From Patiria pectinifera (lineage: Eukaryota > Echinodermata > Asteroidea > Valvatida > Asterinidae): DNA of 64,000 nucleotides. The translations under genes were made by a program, and so were the position numbers. Positions 21,401 to 29,580 of the stretch are shown here, one piece after another. The DNA is taken from positions 18,095,430 through 18,159,429 of the forward strand of contig CM057129.1 of NCBI GenBank assembly GCA_029964075.1, in the 5' to 3' direction. Under the pieces are notes generated by a model, which did not search any database, had not been told where the DNA came from, and worked only from the letters and a program-made list of their open reading frames with translations. The number at the start of each line of letters is the position of its first letter. Positions within the stretch are counted from its first letter, which is position 1.

Positions 21401-23070
21401 GTCTAACTATTGTTCACTATGGTCCTTGATCAAACTTGCCCATAATTTTGAATTTGTTGGAGAAAAGTTCTGACCTCTTTCTATGCAGGGTTGATTTTGG
21501 GGGGGGGGATGCTGGGAGGGGAGGGGGTTGTTAATAACTTTCCACCTACGTCTTTAGTGTAAATTACTGTAAATTGCACACAACAAATTTGTGACGGAAT
21601 CTTCAGGAAGTAAATATCCTAAGAGTGTGATGATGGCAGTAAACTGCTTATGAGAATTTCTCATAGGTCAAGGAAAACTTTTGGTTTTGGTTGAGCAGTT
21701 TTGATTGCTTGTTAGTTCCTGATTTTGCATGTTAAGTTCACTGTACCAAGAAAGAGTTAATCCAAGTTGTTGACGTTCTTGAAGTTCAAGCACAGGGCAT
21801 TGTCCATTTATGGATCCCCAAAATAGAATTCCAAAAAGAAAATTTGTTGGTATTTTACATTTTAAATCCCCGAGCCAGTTACCACCCCGGGCTTTGCACA
21901 AACATGATGACAATAGGGGAATGACTTCCCAATCTTGAAAGCTACTGCATTGTACATTCTCCTATTGTGAATTGGGGGGGGGGTACATACACGTAGGTCC
22001 CTTTTTGGTCTAACACAATGCATTTATTTTCCAAGTACAGACCTGTAAAGAAGAACAGGCCGCCAAAAATGTTTGTTATGCATCACCTGTGGTATTCGTG
22101 GTGGCATGTTCGTGAACCCTCGACATTTGAAAAAGGAAATAAACTTGTGTTTTGTATTGCTTTTCTTTCGCTTTTGGAGGCAAAATAGCAAGTCAAACTG
22201 TTTCACCTCGTCCTTGTTCCTGCACGTCCACCACTTTTTATTTCCTGCTACTGCTAATTTTATTTTCACGGAGCTATGAAACTATGCATTGTAGGCTCTC
22301 GCAGTTTAACGCTTGGTTCAACACTTGTCAAAACTTGTTTTTTAATGTTATGTCCTGTGGCCTATTTAATATTACAATGACATTTTCAATGAGATAAGTT
22401 TTTTTGCCGTGTAATGGTTTCGTGACTGTGTTTGTTTTGGTCGGCGATTGCCGACACTGATAAGCAGTCATTCAATAACAAATAGCCATTTTCATGATTG
22501 TATTTTTTTCTTTCTTATTTTTAGTACCTTCTTCCTTTCTTTCGGAAGCTCTCATCTGCTTTGTTTTTACACAATCTGTATTTAATTTGTGGTTCCTTTT
22601 TTACAGCATCATATCCTTAGTCACTTGTAGTTAACTTTAAATATCGACAAAAGACTGTATGTCGAGCAGAAGCTATGTTTTAGGAACACTCTTCCAAACT
22701 TTGCACAATTTTTCTCTTAAAATTTTGTTTTGAGAACATAAAACGTTCTGCTGTAAAGAGCAACCACTTACTCTCCACAACACTGCCGTCCCTAACATTC
22801 CCTTGGAAACTGCACTTTGTACTTCTTTTGGTGCGTGAAACTTTCATTAAAAAAAGGCAAGTATAAAATCAAGTAGGCCTAGTCTTGACATGTTTTAGAA
22901 AAAAAAAATACTAACGACACATCGCTTGTATTACATTCACAGCAAATCCTGGCGGTTGGGTTCCGAGTTCTGTCATTCGCGCCGTCTACAAACGAGAGTA
23001 TCCAAAATTCCTCCGTCGGTTCTCCGGACACGTGGTCGACTCCTTTAAGAACAAACCCATCACGTACTAG
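214..23070 (+). CDS. CERT1: Ceramide transfer protein (CERT / GPBP / STARD11), 13 coding exons
   Basis: CERT moves ceramide from the ER to the trans-Golgi for sphingomyelin synthesis at membrane contact sites. Exons 214-495, 6792-7004, 8476-8629, 9661-9777, 10708-10862, 11866-11958, 12404-12514, 13024-13104, 14440-14529, 14856-14988, 15555-15757, 16535-16664 and 22943-23070 join in phase (1890 nt, about 629 residues; human CERT has 598). Domain order: PH (about residues 46-135, [12 protein letters not shown]), a PKD-type site LQRQGS with Ser148 followed by a serine repeat, [18 protein letters not shown] coiled coil, FFAT core EFFDAID (349-355), then START. By alignment from memory to human CERT, ceramide contacts Q467, N504 and Y553 correspond to Q497, N536 and Y584, while E446 is replaced by Asp476. 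The 26-residue exon of the long mammalian isoform was not found. Family assignment is very secure. Confidence 0.96.
728..1265. mobile_element. Terminal-inverted-repeat element (MITE) in CERT intron 1
   Basis: The left end GGTAGTGTATATTTTGCCGG is matched in inverted orientation at the right end (GGCAGTGGATATTTTGCCGG). Both ends also carry an inner CGGCAAACTAACGTTTACT block. The interior has no coding capacity and contains a tRNA-like SINE head at 876-950. Superfamily not assigned; target duplication obscured by A runs on both sides. Confidence 0.6.
876..950 (+). mobile_element. tRNA-derived SINE head
   Basis: Shows a box A-like GGTGCAGTGGTTAAG and a box B GAGTTCGAATCC at tRNA spacing. There is no clean acceptor stem, so it is a SINE or tRNA relic and not a working tRNA gene. 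It lies inside the inverted-repeat element at 728-1265. Confidence 0.5.
1266..4866. other. CERT intron 1, left part
   Basis: No coding exon seen. Around 1930-2070 is a diverged copy of the element found at 42099-42247 (shared ACACTGTACAAAGTCT). 3170-3380 has several repeats of TGCTGAATCCAAC in both orientations. 3730-3790 and 4138-4172 form inverted arms rich in CATCAACAA, giving a fold-back of about 440 bp. The rest looks unremarkable. Confidence 0.4.
4867..5193. mobile_element. piggyBac-like MITE, copy A
   Basis: About 330 bp, starting CCCTCC after TTAA and ending GGAGGG before TTGA (a damaged TTAA). The interior matches the copy at 7705-8040 along most of its length (shared GCAGGATTGACTGGCTGTGA and GATTGATAAGCCAGCTGTG). 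Non-coding. Confidence 0.65.
5918..6202. mobile_element. piggyBac-like MITE with internal hairpin
   Basis: Begins TTAA-CCCTAACC and ends GAGTTAGGG. It contains a perfect hairpin CCTCTAAAATCCTCC / GGAGGATTTTAGAGG at 5935-5975. The right TTAA has decayed (TTGT). Belongs with the other CCCTAA-ended elements in this window. Confidence 0.5.
6271..6362. repeat. Fold-back repeat in CERT intron 1
   Basis: Arms beginning GATTCTTTTTCATCAGCA on the left and TGCTGGTGAAAAAGAATC on the right pair over about 36 bp with a short loop. Confidence 0.6.
6792..7004 (+). CDS. CERT1: CERT exon 2 (second half of PH domain, serine-repeat motif)
   Basis: Phase 0 at both ends, 71 codons. It completes the PH domain ([20 protein letters not shown], then [12 protein letters not shown]) with its C-terminal helix. 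It then gives [10 protein letters not shown] followed by a Ser-rich run. LxRxxS fits a protein kinase D site (Ser132 in human). The following S-x-x-S pattern matches the CK1-gamma serine-repeat motif that shuts CERT off, though it is shorter than in human. Confidence 0.95.
7705..8040. mobile_element. piggyBac-like MITE, copy B, intact TTAA ends
   Basis: 336 bp flanked on both sides by TTAA (7701-7704, 8041-8044), with termini CCCTCC and GGAGGG. A TTAA target and CCC/GGG ends are the hallmark of piggyBac transposition, so this is a non-autonomous relative. Lies in CERT intron 2 next to another TTAA-flanked element (8119-8380). Confidence 0.72.
8119..8380. mobile_element. piggyBac-like MITE (CCCTAA-ended), TTAA flanked
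   Basis: 262 bp between TTAA at 8115-8118 and TTAA at 8381-8384. The left end is CCCTAATTCCCTAGAG and the right end GGGGTGGTTAGGG. A diverged full-length copy lies at 58943-59272 in DUOXA territory (shared AGGAACTGGACCAAGTCC and GTTGACATTCATGGACTTGC). Non-coding. Confidence 0.72.
8476..8629 (+). CDS. CERT1: CERT exon 3 (coiled-coil start)
   Basis: Acceptor ctctgcag, donor gtaagt, ending in phase 1. Contains [18 protein letters not shown], almost identical to vertebrate CERT, then a divergent linker. This region drives homo-oligomerisation in the family. Confidence 0.95.
9661..9777 (+). CDS. CERT1: CERT exon 4 (acidic linker)
   Basis: Acceptor tttgacag, donor AAAG|gtac, phase 1 to phase 1, 117 nt. 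The product is an Asp/Glu-rich linker ([14 protein letters not shown]) then [13 protein letters not shown], aligning to the human segment with LHSTNGNKEK. Weakly conserved, but forced by phase and position. Confidence 0.9.
10708..10862 (+). CDS. CERT1: CERT exon 5 (conserved middle region)
   Basis: Acceptor tcttttcag, donor GAGAAG|gtgagg. Encodes [20 protein letters not shown] and [20 protein letters not shown], one of the best conserved CERT blocks outside PH and START. Confidence 0.96.
11609..11733. repeat. Short inverted-repeat element in CERT intron 5
   Basis: Ends TCACGAGGCCCCCTTCAATG and CATTGAAGGGGGCCTTCGTGA pair over 21 bp with one mismatch around a roughly 80-bp centre. Likely a small MITE. 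Confidence 0.6.
11866..11958 (+). CDS. CERT1: CERT exon 6 (coiled coil to GGPDYE)
   Basis: Phase 0 both ends, 31 codons: a basic helical stretch ([20 protein letters not shown]) ending in LGGPDYE. This matches human KKKSHFGGPDYE just before the FFAT exon. Confidence 0.95.
12008..12275 (+). mobile_element. tRNA-derived SINE in CERT intron 6
   Basis: The tRNA-like head has box A-like TGATCCAATGGTTGCAG and box B GAGTTCGAATCCC. The body is TCTTGGGCAAGACACTTCAC, and the LINE-like tail GTGCTTTGAGACACTAATAT precedes a run resembling AAGGCATTATACAAGAAC. Same general family as the SINEs at 37030 and 55105. Confidence 0.72.
12404..12514 (+). CDS. CERT1: CERT exon 7 (FFAT motif)
   Basis: Phase 0 both ends, 37 codons. 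[20 protein letters not shown] contains the FFAT core EFFDAID, which binds ER-resident VAP proteins. Ser343 aligns with human Ser315, whose phosphorylation strengthens VAP binding. Acceptor tactttgtag, donor gtaagt. Confidence 0.96.
13024..13104 (+). CDS. CERT1: CERT exon 8 (linker before START)
   Basis: Phase 0 both ends, 27 codons. DASFSSSN and HRLIQE correspond to human DAFSSVGTHRFVQK. The acceptor is attgcag-like (gttgcag) and the donor is GAG|gtatgt. Low conservation, but position and phase are forced. Confidence 0.9.
13128..13817. mobile_element. piggyBac-like element with internal triplication, CERT intron 8
   Basis: Flanked by TTAA at 13124-13127 and 13818-13821. The left end is CCCTAACCCTCTAGGG and the right end GTGGTAGGG. 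It holds three tandem units (13241-13650). No transposase frame. Confidence 0.6.
13241..13650. repeat. Three tandem copies of a ~130-140-bp unit
   Basis: Units start at 13241, 13371 and 13507. Each has AAGATACAATTCAAT, TTGTTCAATTAGACTA, a C-rich run and CAGTGTTGTCTCTCATGACG. Length differences come mostly from the C-rich run. Confidence 0.9.
14440..14529 (+). CDS. CERT1: CERT exon 9 (START domain start)
   Basis: Phase 0 both ends, 30 codons. Begins [15 protein letters not shown] and ends [11 protein letters not shown], like human WQLVVEEGEMK. First helix and strand of the START fold. Confidence 0.95.
14856..14988 (+). CDS. CERT1: CERT exon 10 (START domain)
   Basis: Ends in phase 1. Contains [13 protein letters not shown], nearly identical to human CERT, then [15 protein letters not shown]. 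The last Asp (476) sits where human has Glu446, a ceramide amide-binding residue. This is a conservative change that keeps the acid. Confidence 0.96.
15090..15195 (+). mobile_element. SINE fragment in CERT intron 10
   Basis: AGGGGTTCAAATACAGCTGC then TCCCCAGGCAAGCCACTT and ACCTCTCTCC match the SINE at 55105-55330. Truncated at the 3' side. Confidence 0.55.
15555..15757 (+). CDS. CERT1: CERT exon 11 (START domain core)
   Basis: Starts in phase 1 and ends in phase 0. Contains [20 protein letters not shown] and [14 protein letters not shown]. Gln497 and Asn536 align with the human ceramide-contact residues Gln467 and Asn504. Donor GGG|gtgagt. Confidence 0.96.
16105..16534 (+). repeat. Degenerate tandem copies of the exon 12 acceptor region
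   Basis: Units starting near 16105, 16246 and 16407 repeat the sequence that begins exon 12 at 16535. At 16246, CCCAG is followed by GTGAATAAGTGTATTCCTG. At 16407, TCCAG is followed by GTGGGTAAGCCTATCCGT. At 16535, CTAG is followed by GTGAGTAAGTGTATCCGTGC. The intronic stretches between also match each other (TAGCATG..., ATACCACC, TGTCTTC blocks). Spacing is 141, 161 and 128 bp. The intronic copies have lost the reading frame. Confidence 0.82.
16535..16664 (+). CDS. CERT1: CERT exon 12 (START domain)
   Basis: Acceptor gtttctctag; exon opens with GTGAGTAAG (V-S-K), so the acceptor is directly followed by a donor-like sequence. Encodes [19 protein letters not shown] and [12 protein letters not shown]. 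Tyr584 aligns with human Tyr553. Ends in phase 1 at gtgagt. Degenerate copies of its acceptor region lie upstream in the intron. Confidence 0.95.
16765..16880. repeat. Fold-back element related to 24276-24454
   Basis: GAATTACTTGGTTACGGCT on the left is answered by AGCCGTAGCCTAG on the right; the centre contains CATAGACACATGTG. Lies in CERT intron 12. Confidence 0.5.
17046..17180. repeat. Fold-back repeat, ~57-bp arms
   Basis: AATAAGCCTCTGT...CACTTTGTTTAC...TTTCCTATGG on the left and its near-perfect reverse complement on the right (CCATAGGAAAGTGC...GTAAACAAAGTG...ACAGAGGCTTATT), with a loop of about 20 bp. No coding capacity. Confidence 0.78.
18178..18845 (+). mobile_element. tRNA-derived SINE split by a MITE
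   Basis: Head with TGGTCCAATGGTTACGG and GTGTTCGAATCCTGG. The core GATGGGACGTAAAGCCGTAG and AAAGAACCCAGTAACACTT is shared with the SINE at 48630. The 3' part (GGTGTTTCTGG ... GACCACCAACCAAGTAC) resumes at about 18733, after an inserted element. A polymerase III-type SINE; not a tRNA gene. Confidence 0.75.
18407..18725. mobile_element. MITE nested in SINE, 23-bp perfect inverted ends
   Basis: The 23 bases at 18407-18429 are the exact reverse complement of 18703-18725 (core TTTGTATCCTTGTGGAGACA). The interior repeats CTCCACA motifs. Comparison with the uninterrupted SINE at 48630 shows the host sequence around CCTGGTG was split. Confidence 0.72.
19196..19552 (+). pseudogene. Tc1/mariner transposase C-terminal remnant
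   Basis: One frame reads [10 protein letters not shown] (the QQDNAPxH catalytic Asp block), then meets a TGA and a G run. It resumes as [19 protein letters not shown], the third catalytic-acid block of Tc1/mariner transposases, and [12 protein letters not shown] near the end. The N-terminal DNA-binding part and first Asp were not seen. A dead fragment in CERT intron 12. Confidence 0.85.
19553..22942. other. CERT intron 12, right part
   Basis: No exon or complete element seen. Contains a short TTTG microsatellite (20858-20882), G runs near 21500 and 21975, and a GCGCCCTC motif at 20742. Confidence 0.4.
22943..23070 (+). CDS. CERT1: CERT exon 13 (last coding exon)
   Basis: Joins in phase after a 6.3-kb intron (acceptor cattcacag) to give [32 protein letters not shown] and the TAG stop at 23068-23070. 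It matches the C-terminal START helix of human CERT ([20 protein letters not shown]) and stops at the same point. Confidence 0.95.
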
Positions 23071-25556
23071 TCCACCGTTGTCCAAAAGCCTAGTCCGAGA
23101 AATGAAACCCTTACTCCATTGAGCATGCGTTAAAGGTTACACGGCATTATGGGACAAATCTGTGGACACATCCGCCATGTTTGTTAAGCTTCTTTTAAGA
23201 CCGAGGTGAATATATATATCCGATGACCTCTGGCCAAAAAAAAAAAATCAACCCTACTGGGCATGCTCACCAGTTGCATGGCATTATGGGAAATGATGGC
23301 TTGCCCTTCAAATCTTCGGACGTGCTTGCCAAAACCTGCGATGTTTGTCTAGCTCCCTAGACCACCATGAAGACATCTTTGTGGAACTTGGAATATGACA
23401 TCGTGGACTTGGATTATGACGTTTAGGGTATGAAACTGGAAATAGTTAAACGCTTTGTAAAGGTCAGTTTTTAAATTTTGGCCTCAGCTTCAATCGGCCA
23501 GCCCCACGTTCCAGGCCATCTAGGCTCTGGGTTTAAAATGTGACATTTAAAATAAGGGCTGATTTTTTTTTATGCTTATTTCAAGCATTTAACACTTAAA
23601 AAGGGAGACACGGTTGAAATGGCCAAAGCCCAAGTCATGGTTTCAGAAATCTCTTGAAGTGCATGATAAAAGTCAACAGAAGTGCAGTAAAATTGGCCAG
23701 TAAAATTACGGGCATTGTTAAATGAAAGGCAGCACTCTTAAAACAGAGAAAGCATTGGAGAGGGTAGACAGGCATATGGTGACTGGCATTTTGATCCAAT
23801 CCGGCATCGAACTTACAAAAATCATTCCCAGCAGAGAACACAATTTCCTCACTTCAGCAAACCCACACAGGTCGGTATTATGCACAGGAACAATTCTGAT
23901 GAAGCAAATAAATGAGGCGACATTCTGGACTGGTTCCTGGTGCCTCCATTATCATTCTGATTTCAAATATTTTTGGGCGGTGGGGACCAGTCTATCCAAT
24001 ATTCTATCTCAGAAGAAATGAAAAGCGATTGTAACCCACACTCACAGAAAGCAAGCCCAATCTAGAACTATGTTTTATTCCAACTACGGTAACTTTTGGA
24101 CACATGAGTGGTTGGTTAGTCTAGTCGACTGTTTGAAACTGGACTACAACGATCCGGTCACTTCACTGGTTGACAATAAGAGCAGGAGTTACAATGTTCA
24201 TACTGCAGGGAGCCAGGACCACAGTTCAACCAGAGACCTTCGAAATGCTCATATTAGGCCGGGTTCGAATTACCTGGTTACGGCTTGCACTTCACACGAG
24301 TCTATGTGAAGTGGCTGCAGCCGCTACCATAGACATGTGTGTAATTTCAAGCCATAGCCAAGTAATGGCTACGGCTTGCAATTCACACGAGTCTATGTGA
24401 AGTGGCTGCAGCCGCTACCATAGACATGTGTGTAATGCCCAGCCGTAGCCAAGTCATTTGGACACGGCTTCAGTATACAATGTATTTTCACATGTAGATC
24501 AGGAAATTGTCAATTTTTGTCTGCTTCCAAGTAGAATGTAGGGCACAAAAGATCACAATGATTCATCGAGGATATGTGGTAGAAAAACAGATGGTAAATC
24601 CATCATAAAAGTGTGCTAATTAACAAGTGTGTACAGTGTATATTGTTGAAAAAGCATTCTGGATATTTTGTTGAACATTGTCTTATTCTATTTTTCCGCA
24701 AGGATTTGGGAAGTTTGTTTTATTGGGTAATCTTATAAAGTGGGTGCTATTTTTTTTTCCAGTGTACTTAGTATGCGGAGGTAAAAAATACTTATAAATA
24801 CACAGTAAGATTAAATGGTGAATGTCAAAGGCATTAATTTGAAAGTAGATTTGAGATAAAACTTGAAACTGATCTGATTTTTTTTGGGTGAGAGTAACAG
24901 CAGGTTATTCTGCTTTTACAGGATGTTTTGGTTTCACATAAAAGTCAGGTTAAACCCACCCAAAAGTAAAAGTTACAATTGTAGATATATTGTTCAGTTG
25001 ATTTATGCAATAGATTATTATTAAATGTTATTACCCGGTATGAGCCCCATTGGTAACGTTCACGTGAATTAATCATTTTCCCTTTTCTAGCATTTGTGCG
25101 GAAATAATCAGTAGCTCGTTTGTTGACATTTGTTTCTTTTACCGAAAGTGGTCTACCATACACCTAGCAAAATAGTGAAAAGGGCTCCCAATATCTTTGT
25201 TAAGGACACCTATCAAAGTGTTCCCGTATCTTGCCTACTGTAGAGAAAAGTATGTTCCTATTGTACAGACATGTCGACTCCATGCATGAACAAGAGAGGG
25301 CGCTCTTTGGCCCCTTTCAAGAGCTCTAGTGAAGGGACACATCACACGCTATCGCGCATAGTATGCACCATTAATTCTATTTCGAATCTGCACAAATCCA
25401 TGGTATCTCTTCCTGAGCGTCAGTAACGCATTCAAGAGATCTCCCGTTTTAGCCGTTTAGCGGGTACTTGTGCGCAGAGCCTGTTCTCATTCATGTAATG
25501 CCTTCCTTGCAGTCACAACAACTGTTGTTACGGCAGCTTTAAAAAAACACACATTA
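23071..25556. other. CERT 3' UTR and downstream DNA
   Basis: No coding feature. Two similar blocks around CGGCATTATGGGA/TGGCATTATGGGA (23142, 23279) follow the stop codon. A possible poly(A) signal AATAAA occurs at 23907-23912, but the transcript end cannot be fixed from sequence. Contains the fold-back pair at 24276-24454. Confidence 0.35.
24276..24454. repeat. Two tandem 91-bp hairpin units
   Basis: Units start at 24276 and 24367; each runs from GG(T/C)TACGGCTTGC through GAAGTGGCTGCAGCCGC and CATAGACATGTGTG to AGCC(A/G)TAGCCAAGT. Each unit can fold on itself (TACGGCT/AGCCGTA). Confidence 0.78.
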
Positions 25557-25913
25557 GGCCAAAAAAAAAATACTTGGTCTCTGGTCAGCGCGCGCATCGA
25601 TTGTAATCATGCGCGTCAACCTTTTTTTCTTTTCAAATTAACACGGAAGCTACAACAATGCCCTCTATTGCCGTGCCTCCTCAAATATTTGTACCAAGGA
25701 GCACCAAGGCATGGGGAAATTGCACCAAGGCAAATGATAAAGGGCACCAAGGCAAATTATGGAGGACACCAATGTATAATGAGGACACAAAAAAGCAAAA
25801 TAGTACCCACCTTGTCTGTACAATACAAGCTTGAAAAAAAAAAAAAGAAACGCGTCGCCGCATCAATTCCGGAACTTCGGTCAGACCAGAGACCGACTGT
25901 TTTTTTTTTGGCC
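25557..25913 (-). mobile_element. PIF/Harbinger (Tourist)-like MITE, copy 1
   Basis: Begins GGCCAAAA and ends TTTTGGCC, with inner inverted repeats around GGTCTCTGGTC / GACCAGAGACC. Flanked by TTA on both sides (25554-25556, 25914-25916). A three-base TWA target and GG-starting ends point to PIF/Harbinger. The interior contains repeats of CACCAAGG. Opposite orientation to copies 2 and 3. Confidence 0.75.
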
Positions 25914-28756
25914 TTATCTAATTAGTGTTGTTTTTCAGCTGTTATTATTTTGTGCCAAAATTTCAGAGCTGCAGTAGGCATACCTTTCTTAATCAGAATT
26001 ATTGGTTTCCTGTTAATATTTGCAATATTCGTTAATAGTTTCTTTATATTTCAGACTGCAAAACAAATGAGAGAGAGTTAAAGGTAGAGTATATCGTTTG
26101 CAGCTATCAAAAAAGTAGCTGACCAAATTATTGTTATTTGGTTTGAAGATGGTAATGGCACTAAACTCCCTGTGAAATGACCTTCTGGCATGCTGTCATT
26201 TGAAGAAAACGATAAACGAAGGTCATTTCTAAAGATGAGTGCAGTGACACATTTTTGGAAATTTTTGTTAGAAGTTGGTTTGTAATTGGGCAAATCAGTG
26301 AATGGGATGCGCGCAAGCATTGACACAAAACATGCGCGTGCGGTTGCTACTATTTGTCGGTTCAGTGTGTGACATCATGAAGCTGCAATCGGCTGAATGA
26401 GAACGCGTTCCTAATGCTGATTTCGGGAGCAATTTAAAATATGACTCGCCAACTTTTGAATTAAAATCAAGATCCTAAAATATTGTTTTCTCGGAATATA
26501 CAGCATACACAGACCTAAAACTTCATCAGGTTAGTTGTTAAGCACCCATCTTTAAATTTTGAGCACTGTGTTTGCTTTCAACAAAACACAATGACAAGTG
26601 ATCTACTCTACCTTTAATGTGTGTTATTAGAATGAGATGTGTGAAAGATCTGTGTACCATCAAACATCACTCTATGGAGGTAGTTCGTTTTCAGAATCGG
26701 TCTCAGATAAGTCTGGCTTCGGCCTCATCCAAATCTCTATTGTAGAGCCATTGAATAGTCTTTGTTTGGGCACATGTTGACAAGAGGTATAGTCGTAGCT
26801 CTGAAAACTGTCTCAGAAACAGCCAAGGATTTTAGGTAATGTGTGGTATGGAATAGCCATCTTGCAACCTGCACTGAGGTCTCTTTCTTGCAAAAAAAAC
26901 ACAAGAAATCTACTTCATGTGAATATAAAAAAGAAAGCGTTTATGCGAACTTAAAATAAATATAAAATGCTCAAAACAGTATTGATAAGAACTTTTATAT
27001 TATAAAATGTAAGATTCCTACTTTATTCTCATAATATTGCCAGATGTTTAACTTGGCAGCTACTGGAGTCACAGTTTAAATGGTTCTTAATTTGTAACTT
27101 TTTTTTCAGATTTTGGAATTAGAAAAGTAAGCCTTATCTACCCATATATGTCCAGAATTTAAAAAGTATAACAAAAAAAATATTAAAGTAAAAAATATAT
27201 ACTGTATATACACACAATCAGTGCGATTTGGTGCTAAAAATGTACGTGATGATAAAATAACATTCTTTGAAATTGTGGTAGGTAAAAGGCCAACTTTGTT
27301 GCAGCCATTTAGCATGAAAAACTTTTTAAGCCATAAAATGTAATCGTAGATTATAATATGCACGTGCAGATATGACATAATACAGTCTTATATGAAGTGT
27401 TATTGATCTGCTGGAAAGGGCGCCCTCTATTGGGCAAACATGGCCAGGGTGATGTAAATTGATCATCATTTATGCGCATCATTTATGCGCATTATTTATG
27501 CGCATTATAAATGTTGTAAGTTATAGTTATAGTTAAATACATTTTTTTTTTTTTCATGTCTGATGCAGATGAAGAATTTTCCCTCAGAAAAAAAATAAAT
27601 AACTGTCTTAAAAATCTTAAAAATAAACTCACGAATGTCTCAGTGTTCTTCCTTGTCTTTCTTTATCTTCCCCGAGCAAAATAAAAAAATCTGCAAGAAT
27701 TTCTGACGTAAAAAAGTGAAGTGTAATTCCGTGTGTTGGCCAAATTTGTCATCTGCATCATTCAGACATTTACATGCAATTTCTGCACCGGTTTAATGCA
27801 ACATAATTTAAAATTTTGTGTAAATACTTGACTAAATGAGTGACCACTGTGTAAGTAACTTGGTGAGTAACACAAATTGAGGTAACTTGATATATGTTTT
27901 GGGTTTTTTAAGTGAATCTTTGAGATATTTAGTCAAAATTCAGGACAAGACTGAATATTTGAGATGTTTTGTCAACATTCAGGGCACGACCATTCAGAGC
28001 TAAAAGTCATCAATATGGAGACAAGATTTTGCAGTCAGCATAAACAGAACTTCCCACAAATGGGTACAATTTATGATTTCTCTTTCTCCACTTACTGTAA
28101 ACAAAACATTCACTACTCTGAGCAGGAAAGTCTTGTTCAGTAAGCATTTTTCACGGGTAAGCAAGGAATTTTTGGCTTACCGGTACCTCATTAACCATGG
28201 AAATTTGCACTTACAGGGTTAGTGTATAATTTATTTGCTAGTGTTGTAAGCACAAACTTGTGATCATAAACACAGAATTCCATGGTAAGCAAGGCCAAAA
28301 TATTTGGGCCCTTCTTCCTCATATTGATATTATCTGGCAAAGTTTACTTGTTCAAACCTTTAGCAATATGCTGCTTGCTCACTTTTGTATCAAACCAGAA
28401 CGTGTCAGTGTTTCAGGGCTTCTTAATTTGATGTTTTCTTTAGGTTTTTTTTTCTTTACCCAAAATGTGTTCTTTTTATTGAACAAAGTAAGTTACCAAG
28501 TTGAAAAATCATAACATTCTTTGTTACATTTGTTTACTCATGTACATCTCATGTGGAGACATGATGAGAAATTGAACATTCGTTATAATTGGATTCTCGG
28601 ATATTCCTGTAAAAAGATGATAAAAGCGAAAATGTATGTAATAAAAAACTGTACAAATTTACAAAACAGACAAAATGTGGTTGGTGTGTGTAGTTTTATT
28701 CTTCATATGATTATTTGATTTTTGTTCAGAAAGAGTTGAATTTCAGTTTTATGTTA
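25914..28756. other. Intergenic AT-rich DNA
   Basis: No coding region supported. A short array of (C)ATTTATGCG units at 27468-27505 and a GCGCCCTC motif at 27420 are the only structures noticed. Confidence 0.4.
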
Positions 28757-29092
28757 GGCCAAAAATAAAAAATAGTCGGTCTCTGGTCAGACCGAAGTTC
28801 TGGAATTGATGCGGCGACGCGTTGTGTTTTTTGGGGTTTTTTGGTGGCTTTTTTTTTTTCAAGTTTGTATTGTACAGACAAGGTGGGTACTATTTTGCTT
28901 TTTTGTGTCCTCATTATACATTGGTGTCCTCCATAATTTGCCTTGGTGCCCTTTATCATTTGCCTTGGTGCAATTTCCCCATTCCTTGGTGCTCCTTTGT
29001 ACAAAAATTTGCTGTTGTAGGAAGGTTGACGCGCATGATTAAAATCGACGCGCGCTGACCAGAGACCCAGTATTTTATTTATTTTTTTGGCC
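28757..29092 (+). mobile_element. PIF/Harbinger-like MITE, copy 2
   Basis: Same ends (GGCCAAAA ... TTTTGGCC) with TTA on both flanks. The interior has GTCCTCCATAATTTGCCTTG and CAATTTCCCCATTCCTTGG. Carries the only long apparent frame by accident; no transposase similarity. Confidence 0.75.
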
Positions 29093-29130
29093 TTATCAGT
29101 ACATGGTCACTTTCTAAAATTGGGGTCCAC

Positions 29131-29580
29131 TAGGGGTGTGCATTAACGGGTAGTTCAGTAACCGGGTACCCCATTGAAAAAAATACGGGTATCTGGTTAC
29201 TCGTAAAAGAAACTCAAGCCAAAACTTCAAATCTGGGAAGTTGCTGTTCAGATTGTTCATAAAGGTCTGCACGATAATACTACCACATCGGTGGGGCAAT
29301 ACAGCTAGATAGGGTATATGCAGTGAGCTCTTTAGCTGTGTGGTGAAACCTGCAACTTTCGCAATCATCATAAAACATGAAATTGGTTTTGGTTTTCCAT
29401 GTATCGTGTTTTTCAATGTGAAATTTTCCCACTGATATTCGAAACCTTTCTTTTTCATTGACTGAGAAGTTACTAAGTAATTTGTAAAGTTGGTTATGGG
29501 TTTTCGATTCCATAATCTGGAACCTGTTCCTGACATTAACGGTCGGGTACTCGGGTACCAGGCTCTGATACACAACCCTA
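29131..29580. mobile_element. Putative hAT-like MITE
   Basis: Starts TAGGGGTGTGCATTAACGGG and ends TGATACACAACCCTA, an imperfect inverted pair with inner GGTACCC-type repeats. The flanking 8-mers match only partly, so the target duplication has decayed. The 157-codon frame across it has no recognised motif. Confidence 0.5.

Noticed and set aside
25470-25925. 151-codon plus-strand frame (and relatives at 28726, 36249)
   Set aside because: The same peptide pieces recur because the frame lies in a Harbinger-like MITE. There is no transposase motif.
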